Source: Coriaria nepalensis (lineage: Eukaryota; Streptophyta; Magnoliopsida; Cucurbitales; Coriariaceae). From it: 64,000 nt of DNA. Made by a program: the position numbers and the translations under genes. Shown one piece after another: positions 25,801 to 41,216 of this stretch. The notes under the pieces are model-generated. The model was given only the letters and a program-made list of their open reading frames with translations. It was not told the origin of the DNA and did not search any database. The first letter of the stretch is position 1, and each line of letters opens with the position of its first letter. Location of the stretch: NCBI GenBank assembly GCA_027186245.1, contig CP114485.1:2666001-2730000 (forward strand), in the 5' to 3' direction.

Positions 25801-28800
25801 AGTTGCGAGTATCATTTTCTGGTAGCGCTCCAACTGCAAGGTTAAAAATGAAACATATTACCCCAACATGAACTTCTGGATGCTGTAGTATGACAAATAT
25901 AAGCATGAAATCAGCTCAGTCTAGCCACAAGGTCATACCTGAAGCAGCCGGGGCATCTGCAACTTTACGAACTACACTGCTTGTCGATTTTGTCCCCGTA
26001 TTTGATATTCCATCAGATTGCATGAGCTTTGGATCTCGATTGTTGCTTACAGATGACAATGAATTGGTGTCCCCACGAGATGAAAGCTTTTGATCAACCT
26101 TAGTTGTTGAGGTAGTTGTCACTGGACTAGGCCTATTGCGGTCTAATTTGGTTGGATTTTTCCTTTCAAATACATTCCGGTCTTTCACTACATTTGGCCC
26201 TTTCGAATCTTGACGAACATTTTTCATATCAACCATTTTAACTTTTGATTCAGAAGCATTCAGACGGCTCATTGGAGTTCTGAATGAGACAGATTTACCT
26301 AGTGTCCTAGCAGGCCCTTCTTTTATATCATCAAAAGTATGTTCTCTCGCCCCCTTCTGCTTGGGGGGAACGAAATCATCAACAAGTCTAACTTTTGGTT
26401 TTGAACTTATGGTACTAAATGAATTGGACTTTGATAGAGTACCTGTACAAGGAAAACATTCAACTGGTATAAGAATACTAAGATCCAGTACTAAGGCTGG
26501 AAAATAGAATGAGAAATATAGGCCTTCCATATATGTTTAAGGGGCCATGGGAGCAGAAAGAGAAGGGGAAAAAGTATAGCACCAGCTGTTGGAATACCTT
26601 TAAGTGTCTGAAGCCGTGGAATAACAGTTGGAGAATGTGCAGTTTCTGAAGTATCACTGCTGGGTTGATTGACAGAAGAGAAGGGATAAGCTGCTTTCAC
26701 TTTGCCTTTCTCTAACCTCTTGAATGAAGACTCTCTAGATAATCCAACAGTTCTGCTAGCAAGAGATGGCTTTGGGGATCCTGTACCAACTTCGAGGGCC
26801 TGCTTCTTAGCGACTGAAGCAACATCTACATTCTCTGAAAGCCTCTTACCTAAAACTTGTGTGCTTGAATTATCTTTGTTTGTTCTTTTTTCTTCAGCAT
26901 CTGAAATTAATTTCCCAAAAAGATTACATCTACTGAAGATCAACAAATCCAGACAAAAAGTATTTGGTGGGTCTTACCAGAAATTTGAGCAGTTGTGCTC
27001 TCCTTATTTGTTCTCTTTCCCCCGGCATCTGACAGTTAATTGTGAAATGAGATCAGAGCACTTGCCATAAAGATATCCAAAAAGGAGACTCTTTAATACT
27101 AATTATCATGTCAATTCATATACTAGTACAGTTTACCTTGCTTCTGTTTTTCAGCTTTCTCTGCAAACTTGCATTCTTCGCACAGCCAGTCACCCTCAGG
27201 AACTTTCTGAAGCATATCTCGCATACAATAGCTGGTTGTGGCAGTAACAACATGTCAACATTGGTACTTAAATTGAAAACAGAAATGGCAATTAAATACG
27301 ATATAGCTTGACACCAAAAAAGAAAAAAAGGATGAAAGGCAATCTCACGTGTGCTCTGCACCATCACTGCATCTAGAGCATATAGCAAGCAAATCCTCAC
27401 GGCCAGTATCACCACATATATCACATACTTTTACCTGTTTTCAAAATAGAAATCGTATAATATTTCTGCAACAACTTAAGTTTCCAAAATATATTTAGAG
27501 ATCCACCAATCCAAAGATGTTCCTTATTATAACCATATAAACATAAAGCATGAAATTAAACAGAGACTATAAAAGAAAGAAAAGTAATATAAACATAGGT
27601 CCAAGAACATAAGGATAAGAAACTTCACAAAAATGTGTAAAAGAAAAAGAGAGAGGCATTACTCACATCCTGCTCCACAATATCAGACTCATCATCGCTC
27701 TCATTCCCAAATACAGATTGTAAAAGAGGCGCTTGGATATTTCTAGACTCAGATAATTCGTTGGACTTTTTGTGTTGTTTGTCCCGGTCAAGACATATCA
27801 TGGCCTCATCAGGGGGCTTGGAACCATCTTTATCCATTTCTTCTTCTGAATTTGGATAGATCTTCACTGAAACCTCAGAACTTCCACCACTTAAGCTGAC
27901 TTTATGCCCAGTGGATCTTTGTCCATGAACAATGCCCAATTCTAGACCTTTTTTCAAAGAACATGTATGTTCCATTGAGAATTCAGGCTGTTTTCCCCTG
28001 GTTAAAGAAGCTGGATCCTGTTCCAAATGCAGAACATTGGCACCGCTAGAAGGAGAGTTACCCCCAGCATCTATGCCTTTTGCAACGGGAGTCTCTGACT
28101 TATCTAAACTGCAAGAAAATGCTGCCTTTCCAGATTGGTCTGGATGTAAACTACTCATTGAAGCTGAACTATGGGCGGCTGCTAACTTTGCTTCACTAGA
28201 TCCACTAACACAAGATATACTGTCATCATGTCCCTCCAAGCCTTTTAAGTTCCCAGGCTTATTCAAGGATGCTCGTTCTGCTGACTTGGGAGAACTGTGA
28301 TCCTTTTTAGCTGTTCCACCTCCTGGAACATTAGAGGACCTCAATTTTGCTTTACTATCAGCATTTTCATAGAAGGAATCATGACTAGAATTGACACTGA
28401 GTAGATTGCTTGTTTCACTGGGTAGATTGCTTGTTTCACTGGCTGTAGGCTGGAAGCTATCACAAGCTCTGCTCTTCACAGCAGATACAGCGTCGGCCTC
28501 ATTAGCTGAATTTTGACTGGTAGCATTTCCACGACTAGTCTCATCAGAGAACTCCTCGGTCTTCGACCCCATAAAAGCTCGTTTAAGATGCATACAGGAT
28601 GAGCAAGGAGCAGAGCATACATTACAAGTTCCGGACTTGCCTCTCATATGAACTTTATGATTCATGGAACAATCGCCAAAACTTTTCCCAGATTGAGGTG
28701 ATACCTTAAAAAAAAAAAAAAAAGAATTTTAGCTAGAAATAGAGTGAAGTGGGGAAAGATGCAAAATTTATTCTCCTTGTCTAGATTTTTCTAAGTGAGT

Positions 28801-29485
28801 GCACTTACCCATTGAGTAAGAAACAACAAGAATTAAACAAGAAACTGTCTTTTAAATTGATAGAACACAAAAAGAAAACAACAAAACCAATAGCTATAAT
28901 GAACAGAACTTGAAGATAAAGAGAAGCAGAACTTTAATTACCCCGTTATCTCACCATATTCTTCTGAATATCATTGTAAGACTCATCAACAGGCCCTTGC
29001 ATGCGATAACTCCCTCTCAGAACTGGTGTGATCTAAAAAGCAAACCAAAACCACGTTAACTACCATCCTCCCTTTACCCAACTAAAAAAATCACAAAGCA
29101 TAATACCACTTATCTCGGATATCTCTAGTAGAAGCTATGAGAGACGTAATAGAAAGTAAGTGCAACCAAATCAAGCAACAGGAAATAAAGAAATGGGGAA
29201 AAAAAAATCCTAGGTCTGAAAACAGGTGCAAAGCATCACAGAGTGACCAACACCAAATTGGCACCTCAAATCAACCAAAGCAAACCCAATTCTATCAAAT
29301 TCCCAATCCAAAACCCCAGGAAAAGCAATAAAACAAATTAGAAAAAATTAGCAGACGATCGAAGTAAAACCTATGTCCAAAACAAAACCCTAATTTGAAA
29401 ACAAATTACATGCCTTCGGCTCCAAAATCACATCCATAGCATTGTAAAGGTCATCAATAGTTCGCCCCTTCCGCTCCGCCGCCAT
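22847..29485 (-). CDS. PHD-finger protein, AIPP2/PAIPP2 type
   Basis: Thirteen exons close in phase to 1525 residues: 29485-29414, 29032-28955, 28704-27667, 27434-27349, 27231-27137, 27028-26978, 26900-26598, 26442-25939, 25833-25203, 25088-24858, 24732-24608, 24372-23960 and 23797-22847. The N-terminus carries ITPVLRGSYRMQGPVDES. A PHD finger begins near residue 397: CDICGDTGREDLLAICSRC, then YCMRDML and WLCEECKF. A small Cys/His knuckle lies in exon 9 (CKKCKDAGHTEEIC). From about residue 935 to 1110 comes the SPOC-like domain of this family (LDGMQAHLSTCASPKV, SGAKEDNIALYFFARDIE, WNMLYFLWGVLRGRR). The C-terminal part is low-complexity and holds SASLSLSLSF, an LxLxL (EAR-like) motif. In Arabidopsis AIPP2 and PAIPP2 join a BAH protein and the phosphatase CPL2 to silence genes marked with H3K27me3; a nuclear repressor role is inferred by similarity. 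The first intron appears to use a GC donor. Confidence 0.92.
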
Positions 29486-31073
29486 CAACACCACGATCTA
29501 TCACACTCCGCGGCAGATTTGGGTCCCACGGCTCCCCAATTATTAATTGAAGAAAATCGTAGAAAATCCCTCTCCCTCTTTCTGTCTAATTGAAGAAATC
29601 ACAAGACTATTACCAAGTTTCGTTTACGATGATTATATTTTCAGAGAACACAGAACCAACCAGATGAGCGAGCAGCTTTGAAGATCTGCAAAACTTTATT
29701 TAAATTCGATTATTTCAAAAACAAAAAAAAAAATTACAAAAACCAAAATTCTCCTCTCATCTAAATATATTATTTTACAACATATATATGTACAACATTT
29801 CACGCCTCCCTCTCTCTCTCTCTCTCTCTCCTCCTACTTTCTCTCTCATGGAATTTTTTTTTTTTCCACTTTAACATATTATATAATTAAATACTAATTC
29901 ACAATTTGTATGATGTGATATCATATATTAAATCTAATTTCTTCTTTCTTTCTTTTTTTTTTTCATTTATTACATATACTACTTTCTTATTTCATGAAAA
30001 AAGATTTACATAATCGGAATATTACTTTTATCTATTGCTTTGATAAAGCTTGATATAATTATGATAATAATTAAAACAAATTAATGATGATAATTACTTA
30101 ATATTAAGAGATAATATGAGCATGATCTATGAATGTCAACTTACTGATTTATATTTATAATTTTAATTATTTTTTATTTAATCATTAATTATATATTTAT
30201 ATAATACATTTTCTTGGCTTAAATAGTAGGGTAGGATACTTAAATCGAAAAATTATAACTCATATATATTTAATATATTAAGTAATATAATATATTAAAT
30301 TATATATATAAATTATGATCGATCGATTTATATTATAATAAATTTTTTAAAATATTATTTAAATAATAATTTTTATCGGAATTTTTAATTAGTTAATTTA
30401 ATATATATATTTTTTTCCCTTTTTTTGGCATTGTTCAAAATATACATTAAAAAAAAAATTACTTTAATAATTACGTTACGTAGTCATCAAAAGGTTAACA
30501 TTATTTGTAAGCCTTAACAACTAATTGGTTTATCATTATATTTACTTGTAGATAAATGTTTTTAACTACTTTAAAAATATATATTTAAACTTCTTAATAA
30601 ATTTTACTTATTATTATTTTTATTTTTTATTTAGAGCGGAAGAATTTTAATCATGAGATTTGAATTCCGTTTTTATTATATAATTTATAACTGATTCAGA
30701 CTTATAATTAAAATTAATTTTAATTATTATTTTTTAAATACAAAATTAAGTAAATTTATTAAAAAATTAAAAATAAATAAATTATTTAATTTTATATAAT
30801 AAATTATATATATATATATATATATGATAACGATTATAATTAATTTTTATTTAATTTTAAATTTAAATCTATAATTGCAATGGGTCGTTTGTTTATCGGT
30901 TGTTGAATATAAGGTTGAAAAAAAAAAGGGTTTGGTAGGCCATAAAGTCTTAACTTGTTATATAGGTGGAAGAAAACGAGTTTTTCATGGATAAAATTTG
31001 GATATTAGCAAGTAATTAATGGAGGGTAGCAATCAAATGTGCTTTAGCTTGTGAGAGGAAGAAAAAGATAAAC

Positions 31074-31075
31074 AT

Positions 31076-31134
<59 letters not shown>

Positions 31135-31137
31135 TTT
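31074..31137. repeat. ATTT tetranucleotide microsatellite
   Basis: About 16 near-perfect ATTT units. A shorter ATTT run lies at 31427-31443. Confidence 0.95.
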
Positions 31138-31550
31138 TGTAGTCTTATATTATTATTTGTAACATTTTGTGACTTATTTATGAGGATAAGAGAGAATAAA
31201 GCACAATGAAGCAAGGATTTCATGAGGTTGTAATCCATGTTTGGAAACATAAGATAAAAATTCGAAATCCAAACCAGGGATTAAAAAACACACCAAATAA
31301 AGTTCCTTTAAGACTACAAAATTACGAAACATGTGATTGTAACATAACAAAACACATGTTTTTTTTTTTTTTTTTTTTTTGAGATTTTTAAATTATATAT
31401 ATTTTTAAATAATAAAATTATCAAATTTTATTTATTTATTTATTCTACATTGTTGTTGTGAAATGAGAGGGAAAAAAATGTAAAGACAAGTGGCGGGCAC
31501 ATTGGCAATCCAATTCGACTTAAGACTATGGTGGCAAAAAACGTTTCTGG

Positions 31551-31553
<3 letters not shown>

Positions 31554-31582
<29 letters not shown>
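31554..31582. repeat. GA microsatellite
   Basis: About 14 AG units, 220 bases before the TATA-like box of the F-box/kelch gene. GA repeats near plant promoters are common. Confidence 0.9.
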
Positions 31583-31585
<3 letters not shown>

Positions 31586-31798
31586 CGGGCGAAGAGGAGT
31601 GAAGAAAATGAACGTTAGAATGAGAAATAAAGTAGCTATAAAACAGAGGAAACACTTGACTTGGATTTGGATTCTTTTTTTTTTTTTCTTTGCTGTCCAT
31701 GCAAATTTTTTCTCAAATCATTGGCAAAAAACAAAACATATCAACTAACTTCAAATCCCAATGAGTCCATATTCTCCCTCCCTAACCCTCCTCTGTTT

Positions 31799-31812
31799 TC
31801 TATTTAAGAGAA
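31799..31812 (+). promoter_or_regulatory. Candidate TATA box of the F-box/kelch gene
   Basis: The motif tctatttaagag precedes a leader that begins near 31835. The leader probably contains an intron: a donor (ctcgag|gtatgc) at about 31918 and candidate acceptors at 32201 or 32470. The TATA call is by motif only. Confidence 0.4.
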
Positions 31813-32476
31813 GTGCTAGAACAGAGCTTCTCACACAGTGAACAGACTGAGAAGTAGAGAGAGAGAGAGAAACGCTTGGGAGAGGAATAAGAAGTTGAGC
31901 ATTTTTCTCGTTCTCGAGGTATGCAATGGCCTTTGCATGGTTGTGAATTGCTCATATTTCTTCTTCTTCTACTTCTTCTTTCTGGAATCGGTGTTCTTAT
32001 CGAAGAGAACGCTTGCAATGTTTATTTTTTTTTTAATTGTGTTATATCTATCACTAATGAGTTTAACTAGCTTTTTGCATGGCGGTTTTGTGACCGGGTA
32101 TTTTATTTAAACTTTCTTTTACCATCGTTAAACGTTCATGAATCGGGATGAATGTAGAATTCTATCATCTGTGATTCTGTGTTATTGAATTTGGTTTTCA
32201 GATTCTAGTTCACGTTTGACCTTCATGCTGCTTAGATATATCATGACTTCCTTGAAGGTTTAAGAAGTCAGTCTTAAGTGGGCCCAACATCTCATGTGGG
32301 GTCAGGTCTCACACCTCTCACTTTGAGTTTCTGCATCCTAAGAGATTACTTGACTCGATACGTTTCTTCTTGCCCACTAAGCTGGGTATGAAAAACTTGG
32401 TATGAAATGATAGAAAGAAGTATTACCTTAAGAATGTGATTGTTTTCCCTGAAGATTTCCCCAGAGTACAGATAAC

Positions 32477-33577
32477 ATGGAGATGAAAAAGTGCAGACGC
32501 GAAAATGACGACCCATCATCTGAAAACCACCGTCTCATATCCGGATTGCCTGACGATACCGCCTTCGACATCTTAGTCCGAACAAGTCGGTCAGACTACC
32601 CGATCGTTTCTTGCATAAACAAGAGACTCAACTCTCTGATCAAAACCGGATACTTGTACAAACTCAGGCGGAGCCTTGGTATAGTCGAACCATGGATTTA
32701 CGTAGCATGCACTCTCCTGCCATGGGAATCATTCGATACAACATGTCAGAAATGGACAACCCTTCCTCCCATTCCATGCGACGAATGCTTTAAGTTTGCA
32801 GACAAGGAGTCACTTGCTGTCGGGACCCACCTGCTCGTGTTTGGCCGTGAAGTGACTGGGTTTGTCATATGGAAGTATAGTATACAAACCTGGGATTGGT
32901 CACGGTGCAATGTGATGAATACACCTCGATGTTTGTTCGGTTCGAGCAGCCTAGGGGAAATAGCGGTTGTAGCGGGGGGATGTGATGGGAGCGGTAATGT
33001 GATGGGGGCCACTGAGGTGTACAATTCCGGAACAGGGACATGGCAGACGCTGCCGGATCTGATTGTGCCGCGAAAACTATGTTCCGGGTTTGCTATGGAC
33101 GGGAAGTTTTATGTGATTGGAGGCATGCCTAAGCTGAGAACCTCTTTGACTTGTGCGGAGGAGTTCGACTTTGAAACGGGGAAATGGAGGAGGATTTTAG
33201 ACATGTACCCGTTTGCCGAGGATGGGTCAGAGGCGGCTTACCATGCTCCTCCGCTTGTTGCTGTTGTGAAAAATCAGCTTTATTTGGCTGATCGGACGAC
33301 TAACGAGGTTAGGAAGTATAACAGGCTGAATAATTCTTGGAGTGTTGTGAATGTGCTGCCTAGGAGGGCGGATGCTTCTAATGGTTGGGGAGTTGCATTT
33401 AAGGCTTGTGGTGATCTTTTGTTGTTAGTGATCGGAGGGCGGAGAGGGGGTCATGTGGACTTGATCGTGGTATATGCATGGAACCCGGATAGCGGAAACC
33501 GCGACTGGAATGTGTTATCGGTCCGAGAGGAGGTCGGTGCTAATTTCATCTATAACTGTGTTGTTATGGGTTGTTAA
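32477..33577 (+). CDS. F-box/kelch-repeat protein, SKIP11 type
   Basis: One uninterrupted coding exon of 366 residues starting at ATG 32477. The F-box lies at about residues 20-65 (LISGLPDDTAFDILVRTSRS, LNSLIKTGYLYKLRR). Then comes the sequence typical of the SKIP11/At1g74510 group: KESLAVGTHLLVFG, RCLFGSSSLGEIAVVAGGCD. Kelch blades follow with the GG and W positions, for example VAGGCDGSGNVMGATEVYNS and FYVIGGMPKL. The end (NFIYNCVVMGC) is the usual end of this group. Such proteins bind SKP1 through the F-box and recruit substrates through the kelch propeller to SCF ubiquitin ligases; the substrate is unknown. Coding GC is higher than in the flanks. The gene appears intact, with a probable leader intron. 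Confidence 0.95.
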   Translation: MEMKKCRRENDDPSSENHRLISGLPDDTAFDILVRTSRSDYPIVSCINKRLNSLIKTGYLYKLRRSLGIVEPWIYVACTLLPWESFDTTCQKWTTLPPIPCDECFKFADKESLAVGTHLLVFGREVTGFVIWKYSIQTWDWSRCNVMNTPRCLFGSSSLGEIAVVAGGCDGSGNVMGATEVYNSGTGTWQTLPDLIVPRKLCSGFAMDGKFYVIGGMPKLRTSLTCAEEFDFETGKWRRILDMYPFAEDGSEAAYHAPPLVAVVKNQLYLADRTTNEVRKYNRLNNSWSVVNVLPRRADASNGWGVAFKACGDLLLLVIGGRRGGHVDLIVVYAWNPDSGNRDWNVLSVREEVGANFIYNCVVMGC

Positions 33578-34268
33578 GACTGATGCTGCATCTTTTCCCT
33601 TAGAATATATAAAATTGAAAACAAAACAAAAAGAACATGCATGTTTCTGTTTGTTTTAGTCTTTCATTAGCGTACTCATGCGAAGAGAGAATGAACTTAT
33701 GACGTTTCGATTTCTCGCCAGACTTCATTATCTTCTGCATACAAAATACACTCTTTTTTCCTCTGCTTTTAAACGTTAGTCTTACACATAAACGAGCATA
33801 CATCACGGTGGCGCAAATTGTCACTCACTCTTGTATCAGTTTCACCTTTCCTCACTGCCTCACATACATAGTTTGTTTGAAAGAATAGTAACGTCAGTAA
33901 GTCAGTCACTCAATTAACCAATCCAATAATACAAGAAGGGGCCATCTCAAACCGATGAAACTTCTAGGTAATTTTGTCATTTACATCACATCACCTATGA
34001 TGTTAGTGGTTGTGATCGTACTTAATGTGACACATGGCCATGTACAATGGTACATTAAAAAATTTCTCCGTAAAATCTATCCTATCCACCTCAAAAGCTA
34101 TAGTAGATACCCTCCAAGTTGTTGTTACAGTAACAGCTATATTGTCTTTTCAAGCATCTTTCCACCTGCATTCATTTTGCGATGATGGCTTACAATGGAT
34201 TGGACTTGTTATCTCAAGCATGTTTTACGAAGCATGATACATTTTTCATGCACTTACGTGAGATAACA
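33578..34268. other. Intergenic, convergent gene ends
   Basis: Holds the 3' UTR of the F-box/kelch gene (+) and, from the other side, that of the GTG-type gene (-). Short frames on both strands resemble no known family. Confidence 0.45.
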
Positions 34269-37123
<2,855 letters not shown>

Positions 37124-37139
37124 CCTCTTCCTCTTCTTC

Positions 37140-37999
37140 TGCTTCTTCTCTGAGGTTTAATTCCATCTCAGGACTTTTCAAGAACCTCTTGGACTCTTAT
37201 CTTCATTCCCGTTTTGTAGAACCGGCAGACATTACCGGACACGGTAAGCAAATCACCCCGTCCGTTGATGAAAAATAGTTATCATTTTATTTTACTTTAT
37301 ATTATATTGTTATTAAGTTTATAATGTTCGATTTCACTCAATGTTGATGGAAAAAATTATACTTATTTCTTTTACCAAACTGTTAATTACATAAACCACA
37401 TTTCATAATCATTATTAAGACAGTAGTAACTTGTTTTTATATTATTATTATTATTCTCATATGGACCACCCCACCGTGATATAAATTACGACTCTTTAGT
37501 GCAAGAACAGCTAGCTTTATTCTCCATACTAGAAAACCAAAGATCAAGTAAAAGAAGAAAGATGAAGCCAAATATCCATTGCTGTCCATTTCCTACAGTC
37601 ATGATGTGTTCTTAAATTGACCAAAGACACTAGCCATCCAAATAGACAGACATAAAGTAGTTATTTTTTCTAGTCTTTTTTCCTTTCTTATTTCTTACCA
37701 ACAATAGCATCATCGAACCTTTCAATAATAAAAGTTTTTACAACACATACAACAAAAACAGAGTCTTGAGATACAATAAAAAGAAAGAAACCCATAACAA
37801 TGGAGAGAGCTAACCCTTAAGCGGGGAAAAACTGAGAATACATATTTGAAGGAATATTATTCTCCAAGTACATACATGCACACAGACACACTTGCCAGTT
37901 TGCCACCATATGTGCTTTTTAGCACTCCACTCCATCCTCCATTCTTCGAAGAAAAATATACATTCTCAACCTCGAATTCCTCGAGCTTTCCTTACCATG
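37140..37999. other. Intergenic, no gene seen
   Basis: 37140-37200 may be the leader of the disrupted GTG-type gene. The stretch from about 37700 to 37999 is probably the 3' UTR of the growth-regulating factor gene. Confidence 0.45.
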
Positions 38000-40213
38000 T
38001 CAATGATCTGTTGCATAATTACAACACCACCATTCCAGTTAGAAGAAGATTTTGCAACTTCAGGAAACTCTGCTCAACAATGTATATCAGGTTGAAACTG
38101 AAATCTAGGTAATGATTGATAGGGGGGGTCTTACCATGTGGAGATCTGGAACTAGTGGTAGAGAAGTCGGAAGAAACCATCGGAATAGAAATAGAGAGTT
38201 GTGTTGTAGAGAACGAGGTCTGGTTGGGCCTCTTGTCTTCGAGCCCAGACCAGGATTCCCGGGTTCTAGGCCACTCGTCAAAGAAAGGCCGAAGAGATTG
38301 ACCTTGACCCTCCTGCTTCACAGGCTCACCCCCAGATGGAGAGTTATATTCCGTGGTGAAAAATGAATTGAGAGGATATTCGCTTGGGATCATGGAGTTT
38401 TCACTCAACTTCAGAGCAGAAACAGACGGGACCCCTGATGGCATCAATGACCATGCATTGTCCAATGATGTGTCGATCTGATGGGCCCGGTTGCTTCCTG
38501 AAGAGGGTTCAGAGAAGAAGCTGTGCTCTCCTATGTCGGATTTAATACCTTGAAGGTACCTAAATGTTCCCTCAACAAAATAGAATGTGTTTTTAAGTGA
38601 AAGCAGATGATGAGATGTATATTGGTGATGAACAGTCAAAGAGATAAAAAATAGGACTAATTCAACTTCATGAAAGATTATAGAATCCATTTCAGTGAAT
38701 TTAATTTCAATAATATGTGCCTTGGTTGTCTGATTTTGCTTCAATCAAGTCACTGATTACAGCCTAGTTAGCATGACAATTAAAAGAACTCAAATTTGAA
38801 AGATCATAAGGTGGGTCAGACGTATAGCATGGTAGAAAGGGAATCAAATTGACAAATAAAAAGAATAAATTAATATAACGCTTCGTTTCCCTTTTCTCTT
38901 TCTCCTTTTGTATCTGTAATCTTAGAACTCAAACTTTCTCTGTTCTAACTCACAAACTTGAATAAATGTAAACTTATCACAAACATATGGTAGAACTAGA
39001 TGAGGTAGAGTAATAGAATAGGAGTACCTATAATCTTTATTGGGGATAGCATAAGGGATGGAGTCCAACTGGTAATGAGACTGGCTGGCTCCGGAAACAG
39101 TCCGCTGAGAATCAGTACCACCGAAAACAGCAGCAGTAGCCTGTGGGAGGTTCTGGTAGCTCACGGCCCCACTCCCGGTGCCGGCCCCAGTCAATGATGA
39201 TGTCACAGCAGAAGAGGATGACTCACTGAGGATGGTAGTTTGTTGTTGTTGTGATTCCACAGGCTTTCTTGAACGGTTACGGCCACGGTGCATATGGCGC
39301 TCACAGTACTTGGAGTCGGGGTATGCATCTTTTGAACATCTCCATTTCTTCCCATCTGTCCTTCTGCATCGCCCCGGCTCTGGGTCCACCTTCTTCCCAT
39401 ACAAGGAACAGTAACTCACTGTAGAGTAAAATAGGATCAAAAATATGGAATGGGGACCACAATACCACATAGACCTATGGATATCATCAATTTCTCAAGT
39501 TCTTCACTGATTAAAAATTCCAGCTCTGAAAGGGTTCAAAAATAAATTCAAATAATTGTTCTGGAATATGATTAAACACCTAAAATAATCAGCAGCGTCA
39601 AGGCAAAGTAAGGGATGTCTACATATGCAAGGAATGATTGAGATTTCGAGACCGAAATGAAATATCACATCTACTTATCCATTCACTTATTCCATGAAAA
39701 CAACTAATAAGAAAAGACAGAAGAAATTCACTATCACCATCCTGCAGACTACGAATGAAACTTCTCGGAGAGAAGAAGAAAAATCCACAATCAAACCCAT
39801 ACAAAAAAGGGACTTGAATATTGTTCTTTTCATTCTAATCAATTAAAATGCACTAATTTGTATCTCAATCAGAAAACCCAGAGACAAAATCAAATTAAGT
39901 GTTAGAGAGAGAGGGGGCGAAGGAGAGGAGAGAGAAGATTGAGTGTGGGAATATTACTGGTGGGGTGGTTGAAGAACCTATGAGAAATAGAGTCAAAGCT
40001 CTTCTGAATAGGAAGAACGAGCTCGGGTGGAACAGGTAAACCTGCCATCATATACTTGAAGATAAGAACTTGATGTTCAAGCTCCTGCCACTGCGACACT
40101 GTAAAAAGTGACCTACTATTATTACTATTCATCATCCCTATCAACCCTGTCGCCGTTCCACCACTTCCTTCAGACCCATCGTCTCTACCTCCGCCGGCGC
40201 CGCCACTATTCAT
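38000..40213 (-). CDS. Growth-regulating factor (GRF) transcription factor
   Basis: Exons 40213-39958, 39418-39028, 38559-38135 and a proposed terminal exon 38007-38000 give 359 residues. The QLQ domain near residues 36-72 reads [18 protein letters not shown] and [10 protein letters not shown]; it binds GIF co-activators. The WRC domain at about 102-142 reads [29 protein letters not shown] with its C3H zinc motif and the basic NRSRKPVE; it binds DNA and acts as a nuclear signal. The remainder is Ser/Thr-rich with [20 protein letters not shown] near the end, as in other GRFs. A miR396 target site lies in the WRC exon. The last three residues are uncertain: a donor after SPH allows an 8-base terminal exon, whereas reading through gives a longer, less typical tail to 38019. 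Confidence 0.92.
39255..39276 (-). promoter_or_regulatory. miR396 target site in the GRF mRNA
   Basis: On the minus strand the sequence is ccgttcaagaaagcctgtgg followed by aa, encoding the RSRKPVE stretch after the WRC domain. This is the conserved miR396 site of plant GRFs, with the known one-base bulge. It predicts that miR396 restricts the GRF transcript in mature tissue. Confidence 0.93.
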
Positions 40214-41155
40214 GCTATATTATATCCACCGCCACTACCACCACGACAAAAACTCTATTTTTTGCTGTCTCTGATCCGAAAGACAGAAACCCAGAAAGCT
40301 CAAAGGTTGTTGTCTGAAGGAGAGGAAATCACGAAACATAGATCAACACCATCTGGGGTTGGGGCTGAGGTTGGGTTTGGGTTTGGGTATGGGTTTGAGG
40401 CTGAGGGTTGCTCTCTCTCATCACTCTGTCACTTTCTATGTGCTTGTTTTGAGTGCCCGAAGGTTTATTCGTTGTGTAAAAAAAATAAAAAACAAAGGGA
40501 GAAGAGGCAGTCTCTTGATGTCTTCTGTCCGATTAAAAAAAAAAAAAGAAGATAAAATATAAATAAAAACATAGTCTTCAAAATAATTTAGTTCATCGTC
40601 GAGTCTTTAATCACCTAATTAATTATCAAGCTTCATTTAACGAATAGGGCGGTTGTGTGCTTTTTTTCCCTCATCGTCGATCGGCGAGAGACCATTAAAA
40701 TTCATATTATATGTAAAGTCGGTGATGATTTTCAACTTCTAGTCAACCCCTTTTGTTTTTGTTTTTGGGTTGCTCGAGTCTAGATGTTGTTGTAAGTGTT
40801 TGATTAAAATAAAGATTGAGTGCTTAAAAGTGCTGTTTTGTATGAGATGGTGTCTCCCTTACCAAATAAACATATCATATTAAGAAGGGATTTCATTCTT
40901 TACGATAGATTTGGTGGCCGTGGCTTGTGTGGATCCTACCTACTATTTGAATTTATATCTATTTTCAACCGTTCGTTGCTTACTATTACTTGACCTATCT
41001 CTTAGAATCTCGTGTCTTAAAAAGCCTAAACAAATTATATCATTTGTGTCTAATATATCCCAACCAAACAAAGGACATCATACTATGAATACTTATTGGG
41101 TAGAAGAGAAGAGATAATCTCTTACTTATCTCATAGATTCAGATTTTAAGTAATT

Positions 41156-41156
41156 T

Positions 41157-41215
<59 letters not shown>

Positions 41216-41216
41216 T
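41156..41216. repeat. ATTT tetranucleotide microsatellite
   Basis: About 15 near-perfect TTTA/ATTT units, the same unit and length as the repeat at 31.1 kb. Confidence 0.95.

Larger units (their letters stand above)
29486..31798. other. Long AT-rich intergenic stretch
   Basis: 29490-29690 is probably promoter and 5' UTR of the PHD gene. A CT microsatellite lies at about 29810-29830. From 29870 to 31440 the sequence is extremely AT-rich without any coding signal. It probably contains eroded transposon DNA that I cannot classify. Confidence 0.45.

Noticed and set aside
32746..33024. Minus-strand frame opposite the F-box/kelch gene
   Set aside because: Shadow of a coding exon with high GC at third positions; no resemblance to any protein.
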